64,000 bases of DNA from Pseudomonadota bacterium (GCA_005804885.1 SYOX01000219.1:1-64000); one strand, 5' to 3'. Positions 36,386-45,495 are shown, numbered from the stretch's first letter. Notes: generated from the sequence alone by a model not told the origin. Numbers and translations are program-made.

Positions 36386-39300
36386 GTTGTGAGGGGCGTC
36401 GGGGGCGATGAGGGCGTGGGTGAGGGCGCAGCGCTCAAGGCCAGGTAGGGTCAGGAGGGCGGCGAGGCGCCCGACGGCCTCGTCGATGAAGCGGCGATCG
36501 GCGGCGCCCGAGCCGCGCAGGCCGATCTCGATGGCGTCGGCGCGGGGCGCGGGGGGGTAGGGGCGGACTTCGAGGTCGTCGTGGCGCTCCAGGTCGATCA
36601 GGAGGCCGAGGGCGCGCCCGCTCAGCGCGCCGTGCAGCGCGTCGAGGGCCTCGTCGTTGTCCGCGCGCAAGTGCAGCAGCAGCGTCGCCCCGTCGCCCTC
36701 GCCGGGATGGGCGGGGTCAAAGAGGCCCTCCAGGTCGCCGTGGTGGAGGCGATCCCAGGCGCGTTCGAACTCGCGGCGCAGGAGCCGGCGGGTGGAGCGG
36801 GTGATGTTGCGGGCGGTGTTCTGGCTCGGGGCGGTGGCGGTGAGGATGGAGATGCGGTCCTTGCGGGCGCGCGGCTTGAAGAGCGCGGCGTCGTCGGTCA
36901 GGCCCAGCGGGGTGTCCCAGTCCCAGGTGCTCATCTCGGCGAAGAAGCGCTCCAGCAGGGGTTGGGGGTCCAGGGCGCCGGCGCGCTGGCACGTCCAGGC
37001 GGCCAGGATCGCCCACGAGATCCCGCCGAGGCCGCCGAAGGCGGCGTTGTCCAGGCCGCGGACGGCGGCCCAGCGCTTGACGGCGCGCGCGAGCCCTTCG
37101 AAGCGCTGCCTCCCGGCGGCGCGCGCCCCTGCGGCGGCCAGCGCGTCGGCCTCGGCGCAGCCCTGCAGGGCGAGCAGGCTCGGCGGATCGAGGGCGGCGA
37201 ACAGGGCCTCGTCGGGGTCGGAGGGGTCGAAGGCGGCCAGGAGGTCGGCCAGGGTGTCAGGTGTCGAGGGGTCGAGCGCGGCGGCGATGGCGGCGTGGGT
37301 GGCGGCGTGGGCGGCGGTTGTCGAATGATTCTGCGGGGTTGGCGCGCTGTCGGGGTGGGCCGGGGCGGGGTCGTCGGCGGTCGAGGGGGTCGGGGGCTCG
37401 GCGGGGGGCAGGAGAGCGAGCTGGAGGTCGACGCGTCGGCCTCGGAGGGTGAGCTTGAGGTCGGGGGCCTGGGCGTCGAGGGCGAGCGTCGCGGATTCGA
37501 GGCCGCGCTCGGGGGTGAGTGCGGCGAGGATGGCGTGGAAGGCGGCGATGCGGTCGGCGCCGTGAGGGGCGAGCGCGACGAGGTCGAGGTCTGAGGCGGC
37601 CAGATCGGTGCCCATGCGGCGCGATCCGGCGACGAGGAGCTCGCAGGGCGCGGCGTCGGGGTGGAGCGCGCGCAGGGCCTCGGCGCAGAGGGCGCGCAGC
37701 TCGTCGATGAGGGCGTCGGTGGCCTGGTGGTGGCGCTCGTCGGGCAGGGCGCCCTGGCGCGCGAGCAGGGTGTAGAGGGGGTCGAGGTCGCGGTCGAGGG
37801 CGTCGCGCTGGCCCAGGGGGACGTGGTGTCGGGCCTGGAAGGGGTCGTCGCCGCGGCGGCTCAGGAGGTGGACGGCGTGGACGGGGAAGCGCAGCGGTCG
37901 CCAGCTCTGGCGCCAGACGTCGATCTGGGCGCGTGCGGCCTCGGGGGTGGGGAACTGGCCGAGGGTCAGGTGCGGGGTGAAGCCGTCGGGGGAGCGGAGG
38001 CTCTGGGCGTTGCACTGGGGCAGGGCGGACTGGAGGGCGGACTGGAGGGCGTCGAGGCGGCCTGGGGGGTCTGAGGTGACGCGCAGCCAGGCGGTGGTGG
38101 TGGCGCGGTGTTCGAAGAGGCCGAAGCCGTCGAGGATGAGGTCGAAGGGGGAGAAGGGCCCAAGGGCGCGGGCGAAGGCCGCCGCGGCGCGGGCGAAGGC
38201 GGCCTCGGGGACGAAGCCGTACAGCAGGTTGACGTGGGGCATCCAGCGGTCGACGTGGGCGTCGAAGCGCTGGCGGATGGCCTGGACGGCGGGCTGGGCG
38301 TCAGGGGGCAGGAGGAGGGCGGCGGCGCTCTGGTGGACGGGGTCCTCGGCGATGGCGGGGGCGTCGGGGTGGAGGTCGAGGTCGCAGACGAGGCCGAAGT
38401 GATCGGAGAGGAAGAGGGCGCCGTCGGTCAGGGGGGTCTGGGCGAAGAGGGCGGCGGAGCGGGGCGTGGCGCAGGCGGCGCGGGCGCGCAGCAGGGCGCG
38501 GTCGTAGCGTCGGCGGTCGCCGGTGGTGCTGGTGATCTCGGCCAGCGTGTTGAGCACGGGGTCGAAGGTGAAGCCGGGGTCGAGGGGGTGGAGGGCCGGC
38601 CAGATGTCGGCGAGGCCGCGCTGCCGGGTCTGGACCATCTCTTCGAGGTCGTCCTCGCAGTTGAGGTCGCCGGTGATCAGCGTGACGGGGGCGTTGATGA
38701 CGTCGAGGTGGTCGAGGATGACCTGGAGCTGTCGGGCGCGCTTGGAGCTGTTGTGCTGCCGGTAGTTGCTGGTCAGGTGGACGGCGGCGATGGCGGCGTG
38801 GCCGCCGGGCAGGGCGACGGTGGCGATGATGACGCGCTTCTGGGGCGAGAAGTCGCAGCGCCAGGCGGCCAGCGTCGGCAGGCGCGAGAGGATGAGCTGC
38901 CCGAGGGGCTGGACGGTGTCGCCCTCGGGGCGATCGGTCAGGGTGTAGCGCTCTCGGACCCAGGGCTGGCCGGTGAGGGCCTTGAGGAAGGGGGCGGTGA
39001 CCTCCTGGAGGCTGATCAGGTCGGCGTCGAGGTCGCGCAGGGTCTCCAGGGTGGCGGCGGTGCGGCGCTCGGTGTCCAGCTCTCCCGGGCGGTAGTGGTC
39101 GACCAGGACGTTGAGGCTGGCGATCCGCAGCGCGCGCACGGAGGGTGGGGCCGAGGAGGGGCGCGGCGGCGCCCACCGGCCCCGTTGGGGGTCAAAGCGC
39201 CACAGCGCGGTCGAGTAGAAGGCGTTGTGGTGCCGGGCGTGCCTGGACTTGCGGGGGGGCGCGGGCAGGGCTTCGTCGGGCTCGGGCGCGGTGAGGCGGT

Positions 39301-39523
39301 CGAGGCGGGTGCGGCGGTCCCAGACGAGGGTGTCGCCCTGTCGGATGGTCCAGACGCGGTGCCAGGGGATGTCGCCGTCGGGGACGAAGTCCAGCAGCGG
39401 GATCTCGCGGGTGCCGACGCGGCGATCCTCGTAGCCGATGGTGAACTTGCGGGCGTCGAAGCGGGCATCCCAACGGATCTGGTGGACGATCTCCCGGCTG
39501 GATTTGAACTTGTGGGCGGACAT
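36380..39523 (-). CDS. Predicted RNA end-repair protein: MJ1316 + EEP + 2H phosphoesterase + poly(A)-polymerase-like nucleotidyltransferase
   Basis: The 1047-residue cytoplasmic protein has four modules. Residues 5-80 match the MJ1316/DUF504 domain (REIVHQIRWDARFD, IPWHRVWTIRQGD), predicted to recognise cyclic-phosphate RNA ends. Residues 130-385 are an endonuclease/exonuclease/phosphatase domain (SLNVLVDHY, LQEV, GDLNCEDD, SDHFGLV). Residues 400-570 are a 2H phosphoesterase/2'-5' RNA ligase-type domain with His430 in PHVN and His518 in PHLTLG. Residues 600-1047 are a pol-beta nucleotidyltransferase with GSRRMGTDLAASDLDLV and a central domain with AVKRWAAVRGL and GGISWAILAAW, as in eukaryotic poly(A) polymerase. 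Together these could trim and heal 2',3'-cyclic ends and add nucleotides. GGAGGGA precedes the ATG. Function is predicted from domains only. Confidence 0.85.
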   Translation of the reverse strand: MSAHKFKSSREIVHQIRWDARFDARKFTIGYEDRRVGTREIPLLDFVPDGDIPWHRVWTIRQGDTLVWDRRTRLDRLTAPEPDEALPAPPRKSRHARHHNAFYSTALWRFDPQRGRWAPPRPSSAPPSVRALRIASLNVLVDHYRPGELDTERRTAATLETLRDLDADLISLQEVTAPFLKALTGQPWVRERYTLTDRPEGDTVQPLGQLILSRLPTLAAWRCDFSPQKRVIIATVALPGGHAAIAAVHLTSNYRQHNSSKRARQLQVILDHLDVINAPVTLITGDLNCEDDLEEMVQTRQRGLADIWPALHPLDPGFTFDPVLNTLAEITSTTGDRRRYDRALLRARAACATPRSAALFAQTPLTDGALFLSDHFGLVCDLDLHPDAPAIAEDPVHQSAAALLLPPDAQPAVQAIRQRFDAHVDRWMPHVNLLYGFVPEAAFARAAAAFARALGPFSPFDLILDGFGLFEHRATTTAWLRVTSDPPGRLDALQSALQSALPQCNAQSLRSPDGFTPHLTLGQFPTPEAARAQIDVWRQSWRPLRFPVHAVHLLSRRGDDPFQARHHVPLGQRDALDRDLDPLYTLLARQGALPDERHHQATDALIDELRALCAEALRALHPDAAPCELLVAGSRRMGTDLAASDLDLVALAPHGADRIAAFHAILAALTPERGLESATLALDAQAPDLKLTLRGRRVDLQLALLPPAEPPTPSTADDPAPAHPDSAPTPQNHSTTAAHAATHAAIAAALDPSTPDTLADLLAAFDPSDPDEALFAALDPPSLLALQGCAEADALAAAGARAAGRQRFEGLARAVKRWAAVRGLDNAAFGGLGGISWAILAAWTCQRAGALDPQPLLERFFAEMSTWDWDTPLGLTDDAALFKPRARKDRISILTATAPSQNTARNITRSTRRLLRREFERAWDRLHHGDLEGLFDPAHPGEGDGATLLLHLRADNDEALDALHGALSGRALGLLIDLERHDDLEVRPYPPAPRADAIEIGLRGSGAADRRFIDEAVGRLAALLTLPGLERCALTHALIAPDAPHNP

Positions 39524-39694
39524 GGAGCGCTCCCTCCGGGCAGGAGACCGGCCCGGTCTGGAGGCAGAGGGTGGGGCCACCAGCGCTCGCCGTCAAGGGC
39601 GCGGCGATGCGGGCCTGGCGCTCGCGGCGCGCGGGCTCGGCGCTCGCGGCGCGCGGGCTCCTGTCCCGGCGCGGCCCGCCGTCGCGGGGGGCGC

Positions 39695-41089
39695 TCAGCC
39701 GGTCAGCCTGGAGAGCATCAGGGTGGCGATCCCGAGGACGAGGAAGAAGCCGCAGATGTCGGTGATGGTGGTCAGGATCGGGCCAGAGGCCAGCGCGGGG
39801 TCCTGGTCAAAGCGCTTGAGGATCAAGGGGATGGCGCCGCCGATGGAGACGGCGACCATCGTGTTGAGGGCCAGGGCCGAGCCGACGACGAGGCCCAGGG
39901 CGGCGTTGCCCTTCCAGATCCACGCGACGACGCCGATCAGGGCGCCCAGGACCGCGCCGTTGAGGACGCCGATGCCGATCTCCTTGAGCCAGACGAAGAG
40001 GAGATCCTGGGGCTTGACGAGGCCGAGGGTGAGCTCCCGGATGCTGACGGCGACGGCCTGGTTGCCCGAGCAGCCGCTCATGTCCGAGATGATGGGCAGG
40101 AAGAAGGCCAGCGCGATGACGGCGGTCAGGGTCTCCTCGAAGAGCGCGATGACGCTGGCGGCGGCGATGTTCAGCAGGATGTTGACGCTCAACCACGACA
40201 GCCGCCGCTTCGAGCGCTCCAGCAGCGGCATGGTGCGCAGCTCCTCGCCGCCGACGATGCCCTGAGACTTGCGGTGGTCCGACTCGACCTTGTCGACCAG
40301 CGCCAGCCGCACCGACGAGCGGGTCACGAGCCCGATCAAGGCGCCCTCGCCGTTGACGACGGGGAGCGCCAGGAAGCCCTTGCGGTCGAAGATGTCGTTG
40401 AGGGCCAGCAGGTCGGTCTGCGCGCCTACGGCGACGGGCTTGGGGATCATGATGTCGCAGATGAGGCGCTCGCCGGGGGAGAAGAGCAGGTCGCGGATGC
40501 GCAGCACCCCGCACAGGCGCCCGTCCCCGTCGGCGACGAAGACGTACTGGATCTCAAGGTCGTACTCGTCGGCCTGCCGCCGGAGCTGATCGACGACGCT
40601 GGCGACCGTGTCCGCGGCGGAGACGACGCTGACCTCGGTGATCATCAGGCCGCCGGCGACGTCCTCGTCGTAGTCGGCCAGCTCCCGGATCTCGCGGGCC
40701 TCCTGCGGGTCCAGGGCGGCCAGGATCGCGCGGGCGTCCTCCTCGTCCAGCTCGCCGACGAGATCGGCCTGGGTGTCGCTGTCGAGCTCGTGGACGATCG
40801 CGGCGGCGACGCTGACGGGCAGGTGCTCGATCAGGTCGACGGCCTGCGCCATCGGCAGCGCCTCGATCAGGTGCGCGGCGTCGTCCGGGGACAGCGTCTC
40901 CAGAACCCTGTTCTGCTCCTCCTCCGACATGTGCGCCAGCGCGCGGGCGGCCTCGCCGGCCGTCAGCGACTCGACGTAGGCCTCCAGGCGCTCGGCGTCG
41001 CGCGTCTCGGCGATGGCCTCGAGCTGCTCCCAGGGTCGGGTGTCGGCCTCTTCGATCGTCGGTGAGTTGTCGGCCTGGGTCATGGGCAT
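39695..41089 (-). CDS. mgtE: Magnesium transporter MgtE
   Basis: A 464-residue inner-membrane Mg2+ channel. The N-terminal acidic helical domain (about 1-140) and CBS pair (about 140-270; CDIMIPKPVAV, RKGFLALPVVNGEGALIGLVT) sense cytosolic Mg2+. Five membrane segments follow, with the pore motif region IISDMSGCSGNQAVAVSIRE. Starts at 41089 or 41083 (ATGs two codons apart). It lies about 170 bp upstream of the RNA-repair gene on the same strand, so co-transcription is possible but not needed. Members of this family are normally about 450 residues, so it is full length. Confidence 0.9.
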   Translation of the reverse strand: MPMTQADNSPTIEEADTRPWEQLEAIAETRDAERLEAYVESLTAGEAARALAHMSEEEQNRVLETLSPDDAAHLIEALPMAQAVDLIEHLPVSVAAAIVHELDSDTQADLVGELDEEDARAILAALDPQEAREIRELADYDEDVAGGLMITEVSVVSAADTVASVVDQLRRQADEYDLEIQYVFVADGDGRLCGVLRIRDLLFSPGERLICDIMIPKPVAVGAQTDLLALNDIFDRKGFLALPVVNGEGALIGLVTRSSVRLALVDKVESDHRKSQGIVGGEELRTMPLLERSKRRLSWLSVNILLNIAAASVIALFEETLTAVIALAFFLPIISDMSGCSGNQAVAVSIRELTLGLVKPQDLLFVWLKEIGIGVLNGAVLGALIGVVAWIWKGNAALGLVVGSALALNTMVAVSIGGAIPLILKRFDQDPALASGPILTTITDICGFFLVLGIATLMLSRLTG

Positions 41090-41319
41090 CTCGCGGCTGA
41101 GGGGACGACCATCGCTTCGGCGCGCAGGGGCCGGGTCTGTCGTCGTGCTCGCCCCAGAGAAGGGCGGGCTGAAGATGCGCTCGTTGCCCCGAAGGGTCAA
41201 TGCGCCGCGGGCGCCGTGTCAGCGTCGATGGGGCGCGGGCCGACGTTTTTCTCGCGCGAAGTGTAAACGATCTCGAGGGATCGGCGTTGACAGGGCGAGC
41301 ACAGGACGCGAGGCGAGGT

Positions 41320-42801
41320 ATGATCGTGAAGTCATCGATGGTCAAGGGGATCTTGTTGTTGGGCGCAGGGCTCTCGGTGCTGGCCACGGCCAGCGCGCCG
41401 CAGGCTCAGGAGCGCCTGTCGATGCGCCGCTTGAAGGGTCCGGCGCTGACGCCGCTGCTGGAGCGCGAGGTCGTGGGCGGGCTGCTCAGGCCGGACTTCG
41501 CGGACAGGGGCAAGCGGCACGTCGGGCTGGAGGGCTGGGGCGGGACGCTGGGGCTGGCCGGGGTGGTCGAGGAGTCTGGCGAGGGCGCCGGGGGGCCGAC
41601 GCTGGAGCCTCGGGCGGTGTTGCTGGCGGCGGGCAGGCCCTCGGAGGCGCTGACCTTCGAGGCCGACGCGCAGCTCGCGCTGCCGGACCTCGTCCGCGCG
41701 CCGACGAACGATCCGGGGGACGGGGAGGCGCGGGCGGCGCGCGGGCTCTACAGCGCGGGCGGGCTCTACAGCCTGGGCGAAGGGTCTGGCCTGGATCTGA
41801 AGCTGGGGCTGGGCGCCGCGCACGGCGACGACCCCGCCAGGATGGCCCACAGCCTCGACGTCGGCCCTGGGGTCTTCTTCGACGGCGAGCTCAAGGCGGC
41901 GGCGCGGCCCTGGGTGGCCTTCTCCAAGGAGCACACCTACGCCCTGCAGTTCGAGTTCAACACCCGCCAGGTGCTCTACGGCGGCCAGGAGGCGCCGCTG
42001 AGCGGCTTCCACGCCGAGGAGGTCGCGGGGGGGCTGGCGATGTGCTTTGAGGAGTTCGGGCCGGCGCGCTGCCTCCAGATCCTGCGCTACACCTACTCGC
42101 GCACGAAGCTGGAGCGGGGATCGGCGCCGAGGGCGACCGGGGCGCTGACGGCGGAGGGGCGGCCGACGGCCATGGATCGCTACGACGTCCACTCGATCCA
42201 GGTGGGCTTCATCGACGCGCCGATGTTCGGCGACTTCGGCTTCTACGGCTTCATGTCGCCGACGTGGATCTGGGACGCGGGCGCCTGCACCTTCTTCGAC
42301 GAGGGGGGGCTCAGCTGCGAGGGCGAGGGGCACGAGAACCGGCGCGCGGGGTGGATGATGGGCGGCGGCGTCGGGGTGGAGTACGCCACCGAGGAGTGGG
42401 CCCTGGGCCTGGGCTTCGAGAACCGCCCCGGCCACAGCCCCGACGGCGCGCTGCTGGGCAGCATCCAGCGCGTGGAGACCGGGGTCGCCTTTGAGCACCC
42501 CGAGGCGCGCGGCCTCGGGGTGCGCCTCCAGGGCGCGCTGGAGCACTTCTGGGAGATCTACTGCCAGGAGTGCCTGGAGGGCGCGCCGCCGCCCGTTGAT
42601 CCTGAAAACTTCAAGGACAACGAGATGATACGGCTCAACCTGGGGGCCGACATGCACGTCGATCTGGAGGACGACGTCCGCCTGGGGCTGGGCTACGACG
42701 CGCTCTTCGGCACGCGGGTGGACGAGCGCAGCTGGGCGATCGACGAGGACCAGCGGCAGTGGCGCCACGAGGTCTCGGCCTACCTCTCCTGGCGGCCCTG
42801 A
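41320..42801 (+). CDS. Hypothetical secreted outer-membrane-like protein, 493 aa
   Basis: The protein has a signal peptide (GILLLGAGLSVLATASAPQA) and a mature part with many amphipathic beta strands (TYALQFEFNTRQVLYGG; VHSIQVGFIDAPMFGDFGFYGF; WALGLGFENRP; RLNLGADMHVDLEDDVRLGLGY), as in outer-membrane beta barrels, and it ends in SWRP. Family not recognised. Start ambiguous between ATGs at 41320 and 41338. Divergent from mgtE; a roughly 230-bp intergenic region lies between. Confidence 0.65.
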   Translation: MIVKSSMVKGILLLGAGLSVLATASAPQAQERLSMRRLKGPALTPLLEREVVGGLLRPDFADRGKRHVGLEGWGGTLGLAGVVEESGEGAGGPTLEPRAVLLAAGRPSEALTFEADAQLALPDLVRAPTNDPGDGEARAARGLYSAGGLYSLGEGSGLDLKLGLGAAHGDDPARMAHSLDVGPGVFFDGELKAAARPWVAFSKEHTYALQFEFNTRQVLYGGQEAPLSGFHAEEVAGGLAMCFEEFGPARCLQILRYTYSRTKLERGSAPRATGALTAEGRPTAMDRYDVHSIQVGFIDAPMFGDFGFYGFMSPTWIWDAGACTFFDEGGLSCEGEGHENRRAGWMMGGGVGVEYATEEWALGLGFENRPGHSPDGALLGSIQRVETGVAFEHPEARGLGVRLQGALEHFWEIYCQECLEGAPPPVDPENFKDNEMIRLNLGADMHVDLEDDVRLGLGYDALFGTRVDERSWAIDEDQRQWRHEVSAYLSWRP

Positions 42802-42979
42802 TCCTCTCCCTCGCCCGTCGCTCCCGCGCTGGATGATCCTCTTCCGCGCCCGTCGATCCCGCGCTGGAGCGACGCCAGCGCTGTCGCCCGCCCATCAGCC
42901 TGCGTGGCAGGAGCGACTCGGTCTTCAGGTGCTCGCGCTGGAGCGGCGCCAGCGCTGTCGCCCGCCCATCCCAGGCCGG

Positions 42980-43135
42980 CGCAGCTCCAGCGTTGTCGCC
43001 GGTCCATCCCAGGCCGCCGCGGCTCCAGCGTTGTCGCCCGCCCATCCAGGCCAGCGCGGCTCCAGCGTTGTCGCCCGCCCATCCAGGCCAGCGCCGCTCC
43101 AGCGTTGTCGCCGGTCCATCCCAGGCCGCCGCCTG
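42980..43135. repeat. Minisatellite of about 37-38 bp units
   Basis: About four to five units of GCTCCAGCGTTGTCGCC, CGCCCATCCAGGCCAGCGC occur in tandem, alternating CCCGCCCATCC and CCGGTCCATCCC forms. Related degenerate sequence extends upstream to about 42,860. It lies between convergent genes and codes for nothing recognisable. Confidence 0.75.
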
Positions 43136-43166
43136 TCGCTCCCGCGCCGAGCCGCCTCGGGTGGCT

Positions 43167-43571
43167 CTAATTCTCTTTGTCGGCCTCGATCTCCTTGTCC
43201 AGCGCCTCGATGAAGTCCTCGGCGTTCTCGGCCGTGATCAGCTCCTCGGCCTCATCTTCGAAGCGGGCCTCGAGCACCTCGTCGTCCTCCTCTTCGCCGT
43301 CCTCCTCACCGTCCTCGTCGTCGTCTTCGTCGGCTATCTTGTCGCCGTCATCCTCGTCATCGTCGGCTTTCTTGTCGCCCTTGTCCTTGTCGTCTTTCTT
43401 GTCGTCGTCCTCTTCCTCGTCATCGGCCTTCTTGTCGCCCTCCTCGCCTGCGGCGGGCGCCTCGGCGGCGGGCTTGTCGGCGTCCGAGGGCGCGGGGGTC
43501 TTCTCGCCACAGGCGAGGAGGGCGCTGACGAGGGCTGCACCGACGAGGATCTTGAGGGTCTTCTGGTCCAT
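43167..43571 (-). CDS. Acidic lipoprotein, 134 aa
   Basis: A signal peptide with lipobox LLAC is followed by an extremely acidic mature protein dominated by Asp, Glu and Lys, with runs such as EEDDDKKDDKDKGDKK and EDDDEDGEEDGEEEDDE. The C-terminal 40 residues (EELITAENAEDFIEALDKEIEADKE) look helical. Function unknown, with possible cation binding or a charged spacer. AAGGAG lies before the ATG. It is the second gene of a pair with the basic protein 24 bp upstream. Confidence 0.75.
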   Translation of the reverse strand: MDQKTLKILVGAALVSALLACGEKTPAPSDADKPAAEAPAAGEEGDKKADDEEEDDDKKDDKDKGDKKADDDEDDGDKIADEDDDEDGEEDGEEEDDEVLEARFEDEAEELITAENAEDFIEALDKEIEADKEN

Positions 43572-43595
43572 GGGGATCTCCTTCGTGGCGCAGGG

Positions 43596-44321
43596 TTATT
43601 GCTGCTCGGGCTTCTCGGGATTCTCGGACTTCTCGGCGCAGTCGCTCTGGATGCGGTCGAGCGCCTTCTGGTGGCGCGCCTCCTCCTTCTGGCGCATGGC
43701 CTTGACCTTCTCGGCCAGCTCGGCCTTGTCGGTGACCTCGGCGAGGTCTTCGAGGCGATCGAGCTGGGCGAGCCGCTTGAGGTGCTTCTGGCGCTCGTTG
43801 TTGAAGCGGCGGTTGAGCTTGCGGGCCTCCTTGCACTTGCCCTTGAGGTCCTTGCGGACCTCCTTGCGCTTCTCCAGGCTCTCCTTGCGGCGCTCCTTGC
43901 GGTCCTCCTTGCGGGCCTTGCGAAGCTCGCGCAGCTTCTCCTTGAGGGCCTCCCGATCCTCCTCGCTCGCGCCCTTGACCTCGTCCTTGAGGGCCTTGCG
44001 GGCCTCCTTCCGGTCCTCCTTGAGCTCCTCGCGATCGTCCTTGCGCTCCTCCCTTCGATCCTTGGCCTCTTCCTTGCGCTCGTCCTTGCGCTCCTCGCGG
44101 TCGTCCTTGCGCTCCTCGCGATCGTCCTTTAGATCCTTGGCTTTCTCCTTGGTCTTCTCCTTGGCCTTCTCCTTGGTCTTCTCCTTGGTCTTCTCCTTGG
44201 CTTTCTCGCGCCCCTCCTTGCCAGGGGGCTGATCCTGGGCCTGGGCCGCAGCCATCGGGGCCGCGAAGGCCGCGATGAGGCCGAGGCCGACGAGGGTCTT
44301 CATCCAACTCTTCCAGCGCAT
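43596..44321 (-). CDS. Secreted Lys/Arg/Glu-rich long-helix protein, 241 aa
   Basis: A signal peptide ends AAAQA, followed by a highly charged helix-forming sequence: KEKTKEKAKEK repeats, then DDREERKDDREERKDERKEE-type heptads and many Arg/Lys-Glu pairs at i,i+4 (single-alpha-helix or coiled-coil type) and a shorter hydrophobic coiled part near the end (LNRRFNNERQKHLKRLAQLDRLED). The net charge is basic. Two Cys occur (GKCKEA, QSDCAEK). AGGAGGT precedes the ATG. The next gene encodes the acidic lipoprotein, so a charge-complementary periplasmic pair is possible. Function not known. Confidence 0.75.
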   Translation of the reverse strand: MRWKSWMKTLVGLGLIAAFAAPMAAAQAQDQPPGKEGREKAKEKTKEKTKEKAKEKTKEKAKDLKDDREERKDDREERKDERKEEAKDRREERKDDREELKEDRKEARKALKDEVKGASEEDREALKEKLRELRKARKEDRKERRKESLEKRKEVRKDLKGKCKEARKLNRRFNNERQKHLKRLAQLDRLEDLAEVTDKAELAEKVKAMRQKEEARHQKALDRIQSDCAEKSENPEKPEQQ

Positions 44322-44614
44322 GGGTCAAACCTCCTGAAGGTCATGGGGCAACCTGCCGAGGCCATCATAACACCGCTCGATCTCCTTGTCTGGGGTCTCA
44401 TCGCGGCGCCCGGCGCTGGCGACTTGTGGCCCGCCAGTGTTCGCCGTACGGCCCGCTTCGGCTGGAACACTTCGCCTGGGTTGGGCTTCGGAGGCCGTGG
44501 TGGTCGATGTCCTTCAGCCTGGTTTTGAATATTGCACCCTCGCGGGCGCTCTGACTGATCATGGCCGCGGAGGGCAGCTTGCCGCGGTTGGACTTCAGCT
44601 GTGAGGGCAAGAAG
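44322..44614. other. Gap between divergent genes
   Basis: About 290 bases between the basic-helix protein (minus) and the Cys-rich lipoprotein (plus). It should contain both promoters, but no convincing box was recognised. A purine-rich GAGGG lies before the start of the lipoprotein gene. No small gene is seen. Confidence 0.4.
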
Positions 44615-45409
44615 ATGATGGACATGCGCACCTTGGGAATGACGATCATGGCTGGCCTGGCGTTGAGCGTGGGGCTGGTGGGCTGCGGCAACCTCATCGA
44701 AGACTGCGATCCGGAGTTCGATGAGGACTGCGCCTGCACGCTGGACGACGATCCCGGCGTGGACGTGACGGACGACTGCATCAATGGGGAGACGGAGGAT
44801 CAGGAGTTCTGCACCTGCACCATCGCGGGCGATTTGCTGGACGATGATGACGACGACGCGACGTGCGGAGACGGTGTTTGCGGGGACGATGAGAGCTGCG
44901 CGGTCGACTGCGGCGACTCGCCCTCGTTCCGCTTCGTGATGGTCGAGGATCTGACGCGGAACCCCTCGGGGGACTTCCCTGGCGCGGACGTGGACGCGAT
45001 CAGCCTCATCAAGCGCGACGGGGACGAGCTCTTCGCCGCTTCCCTCTCTTCAGACACCGACGTCGACTGCGCCGGCAACCGGGCCTGCGACCCCTCGGCC
45101 CTGCTGGGCCCGCCCGACGCGATCCGGGGCGGCAAGTGCTTCGGCGGCCAGCTCTCCCAGGTGGACGCGAGCACCTTCACGGCGCTCAACGGGGGCTTCG
45201 CGGTCGTCCAGTTCAGCGACCGGTCCAGGGACGCGAAGGTCGAGAACGGCGACAGGCTCCGGGTCTACGAGATCGGCGCGACGCAGTGCGGGGCCTTCGA
45301 CGACGATCCCTACAGAGTGTCGGTGTCGGTGTCGGATGATCTGGGGTCTTTCGTGGAGGTCGGGACAGGCGGGCGCGGGGTGATCACGATCCCGGTCACG
45401 GGGCTGTAG
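44615..45409 (+). CDS. Cys/Asp-rich lipoprotein, 264 aa
   Basis: The protein has a signal peptide ending VGLVGC (lipobox), then a Cys/Asp-rich segment (CDPEFDEDCACTLDDDP; DGVCGDDESCAVDCGD), which resembles the metal-binding repeats of other lipoproteins here. The C-terminal 150 residues are beta-rich and look like a jelly-roll or discoidin-type domain (DAISLIKRDGDELFAASLS; GGFAVVQFSDRSRDAKVENGDRLRVYEIG). Function unknown. The start at 44615 is chosen for the signal peptide. Its 3' end is duplicated downstream (45388-45495). Confidence 0.7.
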   Translation: MMDMRTLGMTIMAGLALSVGLVGCGNLIEDCDPEFDEDCACTLDDDPGVDVTDDCINGETEDQEFCTCTIAGDLLDDDDDDATCGDGVCGDDESCAVDCGDSPSFRFVMVEDLTRNPSGDFPGADVDAISLIKRDGDELFAASLSSDTDVDCAGNRACDPSALLGPPDAIRGGKCFGGQLSQVDASTFTALNGGFAVVQFSDRSRDAKVENGDRLRVYEIGATQCGAFDDDPYRVSVSVSDDLGSFVEVGTGGRGVITIPVTGL

Positions 45410-45495
45410 GTCTGTTTGAGAGGCAAGCCCCGCAAGGGGCCGAGGCGAATGAAGGCTGTGATCCCGGTCACGGGGCTGCAGGTCTGTTTGAGAGG
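45388..45495. repeat. Duplicated end of the preceding gene
   Basis: The 36-bp sequence GATCCCGGTCACGGGGCT, G(T/C)AGGTCTGTTTGAGAGG, at 45388-45423 includes the stop codon of the preceding gene and recurs at 45460-45495 with one change (TAG to CAG), a period of 72 bp. Downstream, GCGGCGGGCGAGCGCCC and GCGGCGCCCTCTTC also occur twice. No gene is seen in this roughly 215-bp gap. Confidence 0.7.

Noticed and set aside
42980-43135. CRISPR array
   Set aside because: Units are contiguous 37-38 bp repeats without unique spacers and without cas genes.
43177-44232. Ser-rich plus-strand frame across the charged protein pair
   Set aside because: Antisense of Lys/Glu/Arg codons gives Ser/Leu/Phe runs; signal peptides and ribosome sites support the minus-strand genes.
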